Origin: Novosphingobium sp. EMRT-2
GTDB lineage: Bacteria; Pseudomonadota; Alphaproteobacteria; Sphingomonadales; Sphingomonadaceae
Reading direction: 5' to 3'
Assembly: GCF_005145025.1 (NCBI RefSeq)
Contig: NZ_CP039697.1
Location: 1 to 64,000 of the forward strand
Length of the DNA: 64,000 bases
Both the position numbers and the translations under genes were made by a program. Numbering within the stretch: the stretch's first letter is position 1; every line of letters starts with the position of its first letter. The notes beneath the pieces are model-generated. The model saw only the letters and a list, made by a program, of their open reading frames with translations. It had not been told where the DNA came from and ran no database searches. This document shows, one piece after another, positions 54,221 through 63,499 of the stretch.

Positions 54221-56482
54221 ATGACCTGTTTCCGCAATTCCGTTTGCCTCGGCGCGCTGGCGGCCGCGATGGCAGCGTTGGCGCAGCCGGCCATTGCGCA
54301 GGACGCAGCGCAGGATCAGGCATCTGCAAAGACGGATTCCGCCGCACCCGGCGAGATCATCGTCACTGCGCAGAAGCGTGCGGAAAACGTCCAGAGCGTT
54401 CCTCTGGCCGTTTCGGTGGTCGGGCCGACCCAGCTCAAGGCCGCCGGTGTCACGCAGTTCCAGGATCTGGGCAAGATTGCGCCGTCGCTGACCATTCGCC
54501 CGGCCGAGCATCCCGCCAACGCCAACGTCTCGCTGCGCGGCGTGGGCACGTTCGCCTTCGGCATCGGCGTGGAGCCGAGCGTGGCCGTGCTTGTCGACGA
54601 AGTGCCGCTGGCCTTCCAGGCGCGTGCCTTTACCGACCTGCCTGACGTGGAGCGCATCGAAGTGCTGCGCGGGCCGCAGAGCACGCTTTACGGCAAGTCC
54701 GCGTCGGCCGGCCTGATCAACATCATCACGCGCGAGCCGACCGACACCTTCCACGCGCGCGCCAATATCCTTGCCACCACCGATTCCGAAGTGGGTGGCA
54801 ACATGAGCATTTCCGGGCCGCTCGCGCAGGATCTCGGCTATGTGCTTTCGGCCAGCTATTCGAAGTGGGACGGCAACGTCCACAACCTGTTCAACGGCAA
54901 GACCGTGAACGGCCGCGAGACGGTGAACCTGCGCGGCAAGATCCGCTACGAACCCAGCTCGGACGTGAAGATCACGCTGTCGGGCAACTACGTGAACGGC
55001 AGCACCACGGTCGGCCGTCCGTTCATCCGCATGGCGCCCGGTGCGCTGCTGCGCAACACCGCCGGCCAGACCGTGGGCGTGACGATGCCCGGCGTGAACG
55101 TGAACCCCGACAACCAGGACATCAGCAACAACTACGATTCCCGCACCAAGTATTACGGTGGCGGTGGATCGCTGCGCGGTGAATTCGGGCTGGGCGACCT
55201 GACGCTGATCTCGATCACGTCCTACGACAAGTTCCGCCTGAACGATTACCTTGATCACGACGATACCTCCTCGACGCTGCCGATCGGCAGCAACATCCAG
55301 GTCGGCGCGTTCAAATCGCGGCTGTTCACGCAGGAAGTCCGCCTGCTGTCGCCCGGTGACAAGCCGTTCCGCTACACGGTCGGTGCCTACTATGCCGATG
55401 TACGGTTCGAGCGGCCGTTTTATCGCGGCCCCGCGTTCTCGCTCGCCAACTGGTATGCCACGTCCAAGTCGCGGCAGGTTGCCGGCTTCGTGCAGGCCGA
55501 CTGGGAATTCATGCCCAAGGCCACGCTGACGGCGGGCGGCCGCGTGCAGAACGAAAAGATCGCCTACACCTTCCAGGACAACCTGGCGGCGGCCGGCAGC
55601 CAGTTCTTCAGCGGTGGCGCCTCGAAGACGGCCGGCACCTACCGGTTCAGCGCGCGCTATGAATTCACGCCCGACCTGATGGTGTTTGCGACCTACTCCA
55701 CCGGCTACAAGGGTCAGACCTACGACCTCACCACCGGCTTCAACGCGGCGCGCGCGGCGGCCGGCCCGCTGCTGCCCGAACGCTCGCGCGATATCGAGGT
55801 CGGCGCGCGCATGCAGTTCCTCGACCGGCACGTGACGGTGAACCTCACCTACTTCGACACGACCTACAAGAACCTGCAGGCACAATCGATCGAGACGATC
55901 GGCGGCACGCAGAACTTCCGCCTCACCAACGTCGGCAAGCTGGGCACCAAGGGCGTCGAACTCGATACGTCGGCGCGCACGGGCGATCTCTCGCTCAACT
56001 GGTCGCTGGCCTATCTCGACGCGAAGTACCTCTCGTACCCGACGGCGCAGTGCTATCCGCTGCAGACGGCTGCGACCGGCTGCATCAGCGGTTCGCCCAA
56101 CTACCAGAACCTGACCGGCGCGCGCGCCGTGCAGGCGCCGAAGTGGAAGTTCGCGCTGGGCACCGAGTACAGCCCGGCGCTGACCGATACCCTGCGTGGC
56201 GTGGCCCAGCTCAACTGGCAGTACCAGAGCAGCCTCTACTTCGTGGCGGAAGACCCGCAGACGTTCCAGCCGGCCTATTCGATCGTCAATATCGCGCTTG
56301 GCCTGCGCGCCGAGGACCGCCGCTGGGAACTGACCGGGTTCATCAACAACCTGTTCGACAAGCAGTACTACGGGTCGCTGGTCAATACCGCCAGCAACTT
56401 CGGTACGGTGCTGGCGACGCAGGCGGTGCTGCCGCGTGACTATCGCCGCTATGGCGGCGTGCGCTTCGGCGTCAACTTCTGA
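54221..56482 (+). CDS. TonB-dependent receptor of the GH2/KDG locus
   Basis: A 753-residue receptor. Signal peptide: CLGALAAAMAALAQPAIAQ. TonB-box-like GEIIVTAQKRAENVQSVPLAVSVV. Plug: VSLRGVGTFAFGIGVEPSVAVLVDEVPLA and LPDVERIEVLRGPQSTLYGKSASAGLINIITREP. Barrel end: LTGFINNLFDKQYYGSLV and GVRFGVNF. ATG 54221 was chosen over 54215 and 54194 because AGGGAG lies seven bases before it. A hairpin follows, then the GH2 gene. Co-localisation with a GH2 glycosidase and a KDG-kinase-like protein points to import of a glycoside, possibly a uronide. Confidence 0.91.
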   Translation: MTCFRNSVCLGALAAAMAALAQPAIAQDAAQDQASAKTDSAAPGEIIVTAQKRAENVQSVPLAVSVVGPTQLKAAGVTQFQDLGKIAPSLTIRPAEHPANANVSLRGVGTFAFGIGVEPSVAVLVDEVPLAFQARAFTDLPDVERIEVLRGPQSTLYGKSASAGLINIITREPTDTFHARANILATTDSEVGGNMSISGPLAQDLGYVLSASYSKWDGNVHNLFNGKTVNGRETVNLRGKIRYEPSSDVKITLSGNYVNGSTTVGRPFIRMAPGALLRNTAGQTVGVTMPGVNVNPDNQDISNNYDSRTKYYGGGGSLRGEFGLGDLTLISITSYDKFRLNDYLDHDDTSSTLPIGSNIQVGAFKSRLFTQEVRLLSPGDKPFRYTVGAYYADVRFERPFYRGPAFSLANWYATSKSRQVAGFVQADWEFMPKATLTAGGRVQNEKIAYTFQDNLAAAGSQFFSGGASKTAGTYRFSARYEFTPDLMVFATYSTGYKGQTYDLTTGFNAARAAAGPLLPERSRDIEVGARMQFLDRHVTVNLTYFDTTYKNLQAQSIETIGGTQNFRLTNVGKLGTKGVELDTSARTGDLSLNWSLAYLDAKYLSYPTAQCYPLQTAATGCISGSPNYQNLTGARAVQAPKWKFALGTEYSPALTDTLRGVAQLNWQYQSSLYFVAEDPQTFQPAYSIVNIALGLRAEDRRWELTGFINNLFDKQYYGSLVNTASNFGTVLATQAVLPRDYRRYGGVRFGVNF

Positions 56483-56505
56483 CGATCCGGGTCCTCCGGT
56501 CGCAC

Positions 56506-56531
56506 GGTGGGGGCGTCCCTCAGCCCCCACC
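56506..56531 (+). terminator. hairpin between receptor and GH2 gene
   Basis: Inverted repeat GGTGGGGGC (56506-56514) with GCCCCCACC (56523-56531) and an 8-nt loop, 20 bases after the receptor stop. No U-run follows, so it may be a weak terminator or a stabilising 3' hairpin of the receptor message. Confidence 0.5.
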
Positions 56532-56583
56532 ACCCTTCCGGAGCGCCAATGGACGTATCGGGCGACTAGCGCGGGAGAAGGAC

Positions 56584-58479
56584 ATGCGGCAGGTTCGGGT
56601 AAAAGCGGGATTGATCGCGGCGGCGCTGGGATGCGCGATGCCGGCCATGGCGCAGGAAGCGCCCGCCGTCCTGCCGCTCAGCACCGTGCAGAACGGGCCG
56701 CTGCTCGTTTCGGCCGACATGCGCCAGGGCACCGATCTTTCCGGCCCCTGGCACTATTCGATCGATCCCTATCGCGCGGGGATCGCCGGCTTCCATGGCG
56801 AGATGCCTGAGCGCGGCCAGCAGCGTTATGCAGACGTCGATGTCCGCAAGGCCATGGCCGAGGACAACCGCACGCTCTACGAATTCGATATGGCGCATTC
56901 GTCCACCGCCACGTTGCCCGGTTCTTGGCAGGCGCAGACGCCGGAGATGCGCCACTATCAGGGCCTCGTCTGGTACCAGCGCGCGTTCGATGTGCCCGCG
57001 CAGCGCAAGGGGCGCACGTTCCTGCGCTTCGGTGCGACGAACTACACCACCACGGTCTATGTCAACGGCCAGCCGGTGGGCCGGCATGAAGGCGGTTTCA
57101 CCCCCTTTGCCTTCGATGTGACGAAGCTGCTGCGCGATGGTGCGAACCAGGTGACGATCGGCGTGGATTCGCAAGCGACCGCCGCCACCGTCCCCCCGCC
57201 GGTGACCGACTGGGAAAACTATGGCGGCGTCACGCGCCCGATCCGCCTGATCACCACGCCGGATACCTATGTCGACGATGCATGGGTGCGGTTGACGCGC
57301 GATGGCCGGATCACCGTCAGCGCGCATCTGGATGGCCCGCAGGCCGCCAACAGCGCGATCCGCCTGCGCATCGGCGAACTGAAGCTGGAGCTTGCCGGCA
57401 AGACCGACGCGCACGGCGACTGGCGCGCGACGATGGCCGCGCCGCGCGCGCTGGTGCGCTGGTCGCCCGAAACGCCCCGGCTCTATGACGTGACGATCGC
57501 GGCGGGCGAGGACACCTGGCGCGACCGCGTTGGCTTCCGCACGATCGAGACGCGCGGGGCGGACATCCTGCTCAACGGCAAGCCGGTGTTCCTGCGCGGC
57601 ATCTCGGTGCACGAGGAGGAAATCGGCAGCAATCCGGCGCGGATCATCACGCCCGATGCGGCGCGGGCCTTGCTGGGCGAGGTCAAGAACGGGTTGCACG
57701 GCAATTACGTGCGGTTGGCGCACTACCCGCACAGCGAAGTGATGACGCGCGTGGCCGACGAAATGGGCCTGCTCGTGTGGAGCGAGGTGCCGGTTTACTG
57801 GATGGTGGCGTGGTCGAACCCGCAGACGCTGGCCACGGCGCGCAACATGCTGGCCGAAAACATCCTGCGCGATCGCAACCGGGCCTCGGTGGCGATCTGG
57901 AGCGTCGCCAACGAAACGCCGGTTACGGACGCGCGCAACGTGTTCCTGCGCACGCTGGTCAGCGATGTGCGCCGGCTGGACGATACGCGGCTGGTCAGCG
58001 CGGCGCTGCTGGTCGATCGCGCGAAGGATGCGGCCGTGCCGACGATGACGCTGGCCGATCCACTCGCCGACGTCCTCGATGTCATGGCGATCAACACCTA
58101 CAACGGCTGGTACACCAACGACCGGCTGGCCGACCTTCCGGGCAGTGTCTGGCACGTGCCGGCGAACAAGCCGCTGGTCTTTTCCGAGTTCGGCGCGGAT
58201 GCCAAGGCCGGCTTCCACGATGGTGGCGCCGGGCAGAAGTTCTCCGAGGAGTTCCAGGCGGAATACTACCGCAAGACCCTGGCCATGGCGGACAGCCTGC
58301 CCACGCTGCGCGGCATGTCCCCGTGGATTCTCAAGGATTTCCGTTCTCCCCGCCGCCAGAATCCGGATTTCCAGCAAGGCTGGAACCGCAAGGGTCTGAT
58401 TTCGGAAACGGGCCAGCACAAGATGGCGTTCGACGTCCTGGCGCACTATTATCAGGCCAAAGATCAGGCAGGACGCTGA
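56584..58479 (+). CDS. exported GH2 beta-glycosidase
   Basis: A 631-residue glycoside hydrolase family 2 enzyme with a signal peptide (VKAGLIAAALGCAMPAMAQ). The N-terminal jelly-roll contains LVWYQRAFDVPAQRKGRTFLRFGATNYTTTVYVNGQPVGRHEGGFTPFAFDV and VTDWENYGGVTRPIRL. The immunoglobulin-like domain follows. The TIM-barrel carries KPVFLRGISVHEEEIG, GNYVRLAHYPHSEVMTRVADEMGLLVWSEVPVYW, the acid/base Glu in VAIWSVANETPV and the nucleophile Glu in PLVFSEFGADA. The family contains beta-galactosidases, beta-glucuronidases and beta-mannosidases. The KDG-kinase-like gene that follows immediately favours a beta-glucuronidase or similar uronidase, but the substrate is not proven. GGGAG precedes the ATG at 56584. 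Confidence 0.9.
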   Translation: MRQVRVKAGLIAAALGCAMPAMAQEAPAVLPLSTVQNGPLLVSADMRQGTDLSGPWHYSIDPYRAGIAGFHGEMPERGQQRYADVDVRKAMAEDNRTLYEFDMAHSSTATLPGSWQAQTPEMRHYQGLVWYQRAFDVPAQRKGRTFLRFGATNYTTTVYVNGQPVGRHEGGFTPFAFDVTKLLRDGANQVTIGVDSQATAATVPPPVTDWENYGGVTRPIRLITTPDTYVDDAWVRLTRDGRITVSAHLDGPQAANSAIRLRIGELKLELAGKTDAHGDWRATMAAPRALVRWSPETPRLYDVTIAAGEDTWRDRVGFRTIETRGADILLNGKPVFLRGISVHEEEIGSNPARIITPDAARALLGEVKNGLHGNYVRLAHYPHSEVMTRVADEMGLLVWSEVPVYWMVAWSNPQTLATARNMLAENILRDRNRASVAIWSVANETPVTDARNVFLRTLVSDVRRLDDTRLVSAALLVDRAKDAAVPTMTLADPLADVLDVMAINTYNGWYTNDRLADLPGSVWHVPANKPLVFSEFGADAKAGFHDGGAGQKFSEEFQAEYYRKTLAMADSLPTLRGMSPWILKDFRSPRRQNPDFQQGWNRKGLISETGQHKMAFDVLAHYYQAKDQAGR

Positions 58480-59385
58480 ATGGCCCGGATCGTATGCGTG
58501 GGCGAAGCCATGCTCGAACTCTCGCGGCAGGGCGAGGGCTGGGCGCTGGGCTATGGCGGAGACACGCTGAACACGGCGATCCATCTGGCGCGCGCCGGGC
58601 ATGACGTGGGCTATTTCACCGCGCTGGGCAGCGATCCCTTCGCCGAAGACCTGCGGCGGCGCTGGGCGGCGGAACGGCTGGATTGTTCGCTGGTGCTGGC
58701 ACACCCGACCCGCCAGACCGGTCTTTACGCGATCAACACCGACGCGCGGGGCGAACGCAGTTTCGCCTACTGGCGCGATACCAGCGCCGCGCGCGAGATG
58801 TTTGCGCTGCCCGGCGCGGCGGCGGCGCTGGAACGGATCGAACGGGCAGACCTCGTTCATTTCTCGCTGATCACGCTGGCGATCCTGCCGGCCGAAGCGC
58901 GCGACACCTTGCTGGCGCTGGCCCGCCGGGTGCGCGGGCGCGGTGGCAAAGTCTCGTTCGACGGAAACTACCGGCACCGGTTGTGGAAAGATGCGGGGGA
59001 AGCGCGTGCCGCGCGCGACAGCGCGATCGCGGTGGCGGATATCGGTTTGCCGACGCTGGACGACGAGATCGCCATGGAGGGCGCAAGCTCCGCACCGGCG
59101 GTATCGGCGCACTGGCAGGCCGCCGGGTGCCGCGAAACCGTGGTCAAGCTGGGCGAAGCGGGATGCCTGCTGCCCGATGCGGCGGTCATCGCGCCTGAAG
59201 CCGTGCTCGATCCGGTCGATACCAGTGGCGCGGGCGATGCGTTCAACGGAGGCTATCTGGCGGAGCGGATGCGCGGCGCCGATCCGCGTGCCGCCGCGCG
59301 TGCCGGTCACGCGCTTGCCGGTTGGACGATCATGCGCCCCGGAGCGATCCCGGCGGATACGTTTGCATCCCCGGTGCCCAATTGA
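58480..59385 (+). CDS. kdgK: PfkB-family kinase, probably 2-keto-3-deoxygluconate kinase
   Basis: A 301-residue ribokinase-fold kinase. The opening VCVGEAMLELSRQGEGWALGYGGDTLNTAIHLARAG, TGLYAINTDARGERSFAYWRDTSAAREMF and the C-terminal anion-hole signature DTSGAGDAFNGGY are those of KDG kinases. It would phosphorylate KDG to KDPG, feeding the Entner-Doudoroff pathway. The ATG follows the GH2 stop directly (TGAATG), so the two genes are co-translated. That a glycosidase is paired with this kinase suggests hexuronide degradation, but the intermediate uronate isomerase, reductase and dehydratase genes are not in the window. Fructokinase-like activity remains possible. Confidence 0.82.
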   Translation: MARIVCVGEAMLELSRQGEGWALGYGGDTLNTAIHLARAGHDVGYFTALGSDPFAEDLRRRWAAERLDCSLVLAHPTRQTGLYAINTDARGERSFAYWRDTSAAREMFALPGAAAALERIERADLVHFSLITLAILPAEARDTLLALARRVRGRGGKVSFDGNYRHRLWKDAGEARAARDSAIAVADIGLPTLDDEIAMEGASSAPAVSAHWQAAGCRETVVKLGEAGCLLPDAAVIAPEAVLDPVDTSGAGDAFNGGYLAERMRGADPRAAARAGHALAGWTIMRPGAIPADTFASPVPN

Positions 59386-59452
59386 CGCGGCACTCCCGCA
59401 CCATTACGCCTCCGGGCGCTCCGCGCAGCTTCCGGGAACAGGATCGCCTGAA

Positions 59453-61012
59453 ATGAGGAAAACAAGCGCATCGCCGGTCTATGACATCGTTGTCGTAGGT
59501 GGCGGCATCAACGGCGCCGGCATCGCGCGCGATGCGGCGGGGCGCGGGCTGAACGTCCTGCTGGTGGAGCGCGAGGATCTGGCCTCGCACACCTCGTCGG
59601 CTAGCACGAAGCTGATTCACGGCGGGCTGCGTTATCTCGAATACTACGAGTTCCGCCTGGTGCGCGAAGCGTTGCAGGAGCGCGAACGCCTGCTGCGCAT
59701 CGCTCCGCACATCATCTGGCCGCTGCGCTTCGTGCTGCCACGGCCGAAGGGCGGCCGGCCCGGTTGGATGATCCGCATCGGGCTGTGGCTCTACGACCAC
59801 ATCGGCGGCAAGCAGAGCCTGCCCAAGTCGAAAGGGGTCTCGCTGCGCGATCCGCGCTGGAGCGATGGGCTCAAACCCGGCCTGACCAGCGGCTTCGCCT
59901 ATTCGGACGCATGGGTCGATGATGCACGGATGGTCGTGCTCAACGCCATGGACGCCGCCGCGCGCGGCGCGACGATCCGGACGGGCGTGGCCATGACTGG
60001 GGCGCGGGTCGCGGACGGGCTGTGGCAGGTGGATCTCCGCGAGGAAGCCGGCGGCGCCGCGTCCACCGTGCAGGCGCGCGCGCTCGTCAACGCTGCCGGC
60101 CCGTGGGCGGGCAGCCTGCTGCACGGCATCGGTGGCGTGGCGCACGAGGGCGGTATCCGCCTGGTCAAGGGCAGCCACATCATCGTGCCACCGCTCTACA
60201 AGGGCGATCACGCGTTCATCCTGCAGAACCCGGACGGGCGCATCGTCTTCACCATTCCGTACCAGAAACGTTTCACGCTGGTCGGCACCACGGACGTGCT
60301 GGTGGACGAGGCCGAGCGCGCGAGACCGAAGATCAGCGCCGAGGAGACCGAATACCTCTGCCGCACGGTCAGCGAATACTTCGAGCGGCAGGTCGCGCCG
60401 GCCGACGTCATCTCGACCTATTCGGGCGTCCGCCCGCTGTACGACGATGGCGGCGACGATGCCAAGGCGATCACGCGCGACTATGTGCTCAAGCTGGGGC
60501 GCGAGGAAGGCCCGCAACTGCTGAGCGTGTTCGGCGGCAAGCTGACAACCTATCGCCGGCTGGCGGAACACGCGCTGGAAAAGCTGTCCCCGTTCCTGCC
60601 GGCGATGGGGCCTGCATGGACGGGCACCGGGCCTTTGCCGGGCGGCGACTTGCCCGGAGGCGACTTCGCTGCCTTTCTCCAGACCGTGCGCGCGCGCTGG
60701 CCGTTCCTGCCGGCGGACACGGCCGAGCGCGTGGCCCATGCCTATGGCACGCGCGTCGAGGAATGGCTGGGTAGCGCGGAAGGCTGGAACGCTCTGGGCG
60801 AGGATTTCGGCGCCGGCCTGACCGCTGCCGAAGTGGACTACGTGTGCGCGCACGAATGGGCGCGGACGGCGGAGGACATCCTGTGGCGGCGAACCAAGTT
60901 GGGCCTTGTCTGCCCTTCTGATACGGCGGAACGGCTCGCGCTCTATCTGGCAAGGCGCGCCGGGCAGGAAACGACCGACGCGCTGGCGGTGGCCAGCGAG
61001 GGAGAAGGGTAA
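59453..61012 (+). CDS. glpD: glycerol-3-phosphate dehydrogenase (GlpD)
   Basis: A 519-residue FAD enzyme. [32 protein letters not shown] is the FAD-binding start; [70 protein letters not shown] and [45 protein letters not shown] are all typical. The C-terminal extension includes [15 protein letters not shown] and [28 protein letters not shown]. It oxidises glycerol-3-phosphate to dihydroxyacetone phosphate at the membrane. The start at 59453 follows AGGATCG. Its stop overlaps the glpK start (TAATG). Confidence 0.94.
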   Translation: MRKTSASPVYDIVVVGGGINGAGIARDAAGRGLNVLLVEREDLASHTSSASTKLIHGGLRYLEYYEFRLVREALQERERLLRIAPHIIWPLRFVLPRPKGGRPGWMIRIGLWLYDHIGGKQSLPKSKGVSLRDPRWSDGLKPGLTSGFAYSDAWVDDARMVVLNAMDAAARGATIRTGVAMTGARVADGLWQVDLREEAGGAASTVQARALVNAAGPWAGSLLHGIGGVAHEGGIRLVKGSHIIVPPLYKGDHAFILQNPDGRIVFTIPYQKRFTLVGTTDVLVDEAERARPKISAEETEYLCRTVSEYFERQVAPADVISTYSGVRPLYDDGGDDAKAITRDYVLKLGREEGPQLLSVFGGKLTTYRRLAEHALEKLSPFLPAMGPAWTGTGPLPGGDLPGGDFAAFLQTVRARWPFLPADTAERVAHAYGTRVEEWLGSAEGWNALGEDFGAGLTAAEVDYVCAHEWARTAEDILWRRTKLGLVCPSDTAERLALYLARRAGQETTDALAVASEGEG

Positions 61013-62490
61013 TGGCCGGGCTTATCCTCGCGCTCGATCAGGGCACCACGTCCACGCGGACGCTGGTGTTCGACGCGGATCGCCGCGTCATCGCCAGCGC
61101 GCAGCAGGAATTCCCCCAGCACTATCCGCATCCCGGCTGGGTCGAACACGATGCCGAGGACATCTGGCGCGATACGCTGGCCTGCGCGAAGCTGGCTCTG
61201 GAGCGCGGCGGGCTTTCGGCGGCGGACATCGCGGCGATCGGCGTTACCAACCAGCGCGAAACCACCGTGCTGTGGGATCGCAAGACGGGCAAGCCGCTGC
61301 ACAACGCGATCGTCTGGCAGGACCGGCGCACCGCCGAAGTCTGCGCCGTGCTGCGCGATGCCGGCCATGAAGCGCTGGTGCAGGAACGCACCGGCCTGCT
61401 GCTCGACCCCTATTTCTCGGCGACGAAGCTCGCCTGGCTGCTCGATACCGTGCCCGGCGCGCGCGCGGCGGCCGAAGCGGGCGAACTGGCGTTCGGCACG
61501 ATCGATACCTTCCTGCTGTGGCGCCTGACCGAAGGGCGTTCGCACAGGACCGACGTCACAAACGCCAGCCGCACGCTGCTCTACGACATTCACCGCCAGC
61601 GCTGGTGCCCCGACTTGCTGGCCCTGTTCCGCATTCCGGCGGCGGTCCTGCCCGAGGTGTGCGACAGCGTTTCGGACTTCGGCCACACCGACCTGCTCGG
61701 CGCGCGTGTGGTGATTGGCGGCATGGCGGGGGATCAGCAGGCAGCGCTGGTCGGCCAGTCCTGCTTCGCGCCGGGTCAGGCCAAGATCACCTATGGCACG
61801 GGCGGCTTCATGTTGCTCAACACCGGGGAACGGGCAGCACGCTCGCAGGCGCGCCTGCTCACGACCATTGCCTACCGCGTGGACGGGCAGGCGCGTTATG
61901 CGATGGAAGGCTCGATCTTCGTGGCCGGTGCGGCGATCAAGTGGCTGCGCGACAAGCTGGGCATCATCGTGGAAGCGCGGCAGACGCAGGAGATGGCCGC
62001 GCGGCTGCCCGATAACGGCGGCGTCTTCATGGTCCCGGCCTTCGTCGGCCTGGGCGCGCCGCACTGGCATACCGAGGCGCGCGGGATGCTGACCGGCATG
62101 ACCTTCGACACCGGCGCGGCCCACATCGCGCGCGCCGCGCTGGAATCGGTGGCGTTCCAGACGGCCGATCTGGTAGCGGCGATGGAAGCGGACGGCGCGG
62201 GCAAGCTCGCCGTCCTGCGCGTCGATGGCGGCATGGCGGCGAACGACTGGTTCTGCCAGTTCCTGGCCGACATTCTCGACATCGTGGTGGAGCGGCCGGC
62301 CAACCTCGAAACCACCGCGCTGGGGGCGGCGCTGCTCGCGGGGCACCAGTCCGGCGCCTGGCCCGATGCGCTGTCGGCCGATCCGGGCGCGGAAGGCCTC
62401 GTCCGCTTCGCTCCGCGGATGGCGTCGGAAGAACGGGCCGGGCTGATCGGCGGCTGGCAAACGGCCGTGCGCCGGGCCATCAGCGCCTGA
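61012..62490 (+). CDS. glpK: glycerol kinase (GlpK)
   Basis: A 492-residue FGGY-family kinase: [131 protein letters not shown] and [20 protein letters not shown]. It phosphorylates glycerol to glycerol-3-phosphate for GlpD. The two genes overlap at 61010-61014. A glycerol facilitator (glpF) and the regulator glpR are absent nearby, so uptake may be passive or encoded elsewhere. Confidence 0.95.
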   Translation: MAGLILALDQGTTSTRTLVFDADRRVIASAQQEFPQHYPHPGWVEHDAEDIWRDTLACAKLALERGGLSAADIAAIGVTNQRETTVLWDRKTGKPLHNAIVWQDRRTAEVCAVLRDAGHEALVQERTGLLLDPYFSATKLAWLLDTVPGARAAAEAGELAFGTIDTFLLWRLTEGRSHRTDVTNASRTLLYDIHRQRWCPDLLALFRIPAAVLPEVCDSVSDFGHTDLLGARVVIGGMAGDQQAALVGQSCFAPGQAKITYGTGGFMLLNTGERAARSQARLLTTIAYRVDGQARYAMEGSIFVAGAAIKWLRDKLGIIVEARQTQEMAARLPDNGGVFMVPAFVGLGAPHWHTEARGMLTGMTFDTGAAHIARAALESVAFQTADLVAAMEADGAGKLAVLRVDGGMAANDWFCQFLADILDIVVERPANLETTALGAALLAGHQSGAWPDALSADPGAEGLVRFAPRMASEERAGLIGGWQTAVRRAISA

Positions 62491-62509
62491 GGTAGAGAGG
62501 GAGAACCGC

Positions 62510-63445
62510 ATGCGCATTTTCCATCGCGGCTGCATGGCGCTGGCGGCGCTGTTGGCTCTGTCCGGCGTGGCGCGGGCCGCCCCGGGCGACTGGGTGCAAC
62601 AGGTGCAACCCATCGCGCTTCCGGCCGACGGCAAGGGCATCGCCCTGCCGGTCACGCTGCCATCGCCCAAGGGCGCGGAAAGCCGCCACGAAGCCTGGGC
62701 GCAGCAGGGGCCGGGGCAGCGGCTGGTCTATAACGTCAATCGGCCGGAACTGATCGTCGTCCCTCCCGCCCCGGGGGTTGCGCCGGCAGGCGATCAACCG
62801 GCGGTGATTCTCGTTCCGGGTGGCGGCTTCGAGTTCCTGTCGATGAACAACGAAGGCTATGGCGTGGCCGAACGGCTCGGCAAGCTGGGCGTGCGCGTGT
62901 TCATCCTCAAGTACCGCACGCTGGTCTTGCCCGACAGCATCGACGGGTTCCGCGATGCGCTGGCGAGCACGTTCGCGGGCAAGGGGCCGCCGATCGATAT
63001 CCTGCAGGATCTGCCCTATGCCGTGGCGGATGCGCAGTCCGCCGTGCGCACGGTGCGTGCGCGAGCGAAGGAATGGCATGTCGATCCCCGCCGCGTGGGG
63101 CTGCTGGGCTTTTCCGCCGGCGCGATGACGACGCTCGCGATGATGCAGGCCGATGTGCCCGATACCATGCCCGATTTCGCGGGACTAATTTATGGTCCGA
63201 CCAAGACCGGCCCCGTGCCGCCCCACGCGCCGCCGCTGTTCGCGGCGCTGGCGATGGATGACCGTTTCTTTGGCAAGGACGATCTCGGCCTGATCGACGG
63301 CTGGCGCAAATCCGGTGCCTCCGTGGAATTCCACCTGTACAGCGGCGGCGGCCACGGCTTCGCCTCGCAGCCCAATGGCACCACCAGCGATGCCTGGTTC
63401 AGTCAGTACGCCTTGTGGCTGAAGGCGATGAAGATCGTGCCGTAG
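62510..63445 (+). CDS. secreted alpha/beta-hydrolase esterase, acetyl-xylan-esterase-like
   Basis: A 311-residue hydrolase with a signal peptide (HRGCMALAALLALSGVARA). The fold is shown by VILVPGGGFEFLSMNNEGYGVAERLGKLGVRVFILKYRT, DAQSAVRTVRARAKEWHVDPRRVGLLGFSAGAMTTL (nucleophile Ser), FAALAMDDRFFG (Asp) and LYSGGGHGF (His). It resembles the esterases that remove acetyl or feruloyl groups from plant polysaccharides, often found with glycosidase loci. GAGGGAG precedes the ATG at 62510, 19 bases after glpK, so it may be co-transcribed with the glycerol genes; it could equally act with the GH2 enzyme. The true substrate is unknown. Confidence 0.84.
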   Translation: MRIFHRGCMALAALLALSGVARAAPGDWVQQVQPIALPADGKGIALPVTLPSPKGAESRHEAWAQQGPGQRLVYNVNRPELIVVPPAPGVAPAGDQPAVILVPGGGFEFLSMNNEGYGVAERLGKLGVRVFILKYRTLVLPDSIDGFRDALASTFAGKGPPIDILQDLPYAVADAQSAVRTVRARAKEWHVDPRRVGLLGFSAGAMTTLAMMQADVPDTMPDFAGLIYGPTKTGPVPPHAPPLFAALAMDDRFFGKDDLGLIDGWRKSGASVEFHLYSGGGHGFASQPNGTTSDAWFSQYALWLKAMKIVP

Positions 63446-63465
63446 AATCCGCGCGGATTGTTTTT
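63446..63465 (+). terminator. weak terminator-like palindrome
   Basis: AATCCGCGCGGATT (63446-63459) is a perfect palindrome followed one base later by five T (63461-63465). The stem is short (5-7 bp), so it is at most a weak terminator between the esterase gene and the permease gene. Confidence 0.4.
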
Positions 63466-63499
63466 GACATAAGCGGCCCGCCAATCGGATACCACGGGC

